From the NCBI GenBank assembly GCA_947304695.1, contig CAMZBS010000012.1:1-34824 (forward strand): a stretch of 34,824 nucleotides of DNA. Reading direction: 5' to 3'. Of this stretch, positions 34,800 to 34,824 are shown in pieces. A program made the translations under genes and the position numbers. Every line of letters begins with the position of its first letter. Position 1 is the first letter of the stretch. The DNA is from an uncultured Prevotella sp. (GTDB taxonomy: Bacteria > Bacteroidota > Bacteroidia > Bacteroidales > Bacteroidaceae). The notes beneath the pieces are model-generated. The model saw only the letters and a program-made list of their open reading frames with translations, ran no database searches and was not told where the DNA came from.

Positions 34800-34824
34800 G
34801 TCCCCCTGGGTCTACTCACTCAGC

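Overview
The window looks like a chromosome segment from a Bacteroidota bacterium, most likely a Prevotella-like member of the Bacteroidales. The signs are two SusC/SusD pairs, several Bacteroidota-type lipoproteins, C-terminal sorting-like tails on secreted enzymes, the DUF3943 and DUF4421 families, promoters of the TTTG / TAnnTTTG type, and an almost complete lack of Shine-Dalgarno sequences. Base composition is near balanced by eye. I saw no rRNA, tRNA, CRISPR array, integrase or intact insertion sequence.

Region 1 (1-2881, + strand): the 3' part of a DUF3943 membrane-associated protein and a DUF4421 outer-membrane-like protein, overlapping by 4 bp. Region 2 (2883-12528): a pectin-type island of three rhamnogalacturonan lyase (polysaccharide lyase family 11) genes. 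Two are in tandem on the minus strand and the third diverges from them. The third carries about 800 extra residues resembling autotransporter passenger repeats. A 187-bp divergent promoter region lies between them, and a very strong intrinsic terminator ends the third gene.

Region 3 (12529-17500): a monocistronic, apparently well-expressed secreted protein with carbohydrate-binding-like modules and helical spacers, then a repeat-bearing non-coding stretch. After that comes an Rpn/PD-(D/E)XK-type nuclease gene with its own promoter, an apparent Asp-to-Asn change in its active site, and a C-terminal array of LEEG repeats.

Region 4 (17501-34799, + strand): a tightly packed putative operon in the order FAS1 lipoprotein, SusC, SusD, FAS1 lipoprotein, FAS1 lipoprotein, SusC, SusD. 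Spacings run from a 4-bp overlap to 44 bp. It contains no enzyme and no regulator. The likely output is one or two outer-membrane TonB-dependent import complexes, each with a SusD-like lid and fasciclin-domain surface lipoproteins as candidate binding or adhesion partners. Its ligand cannot be read from the sequence. The neighbouring lyases make rhamnogalacturonan I a reasonable first guess, but terminators and the nuclease gene separate the two regions, so any link is inference.
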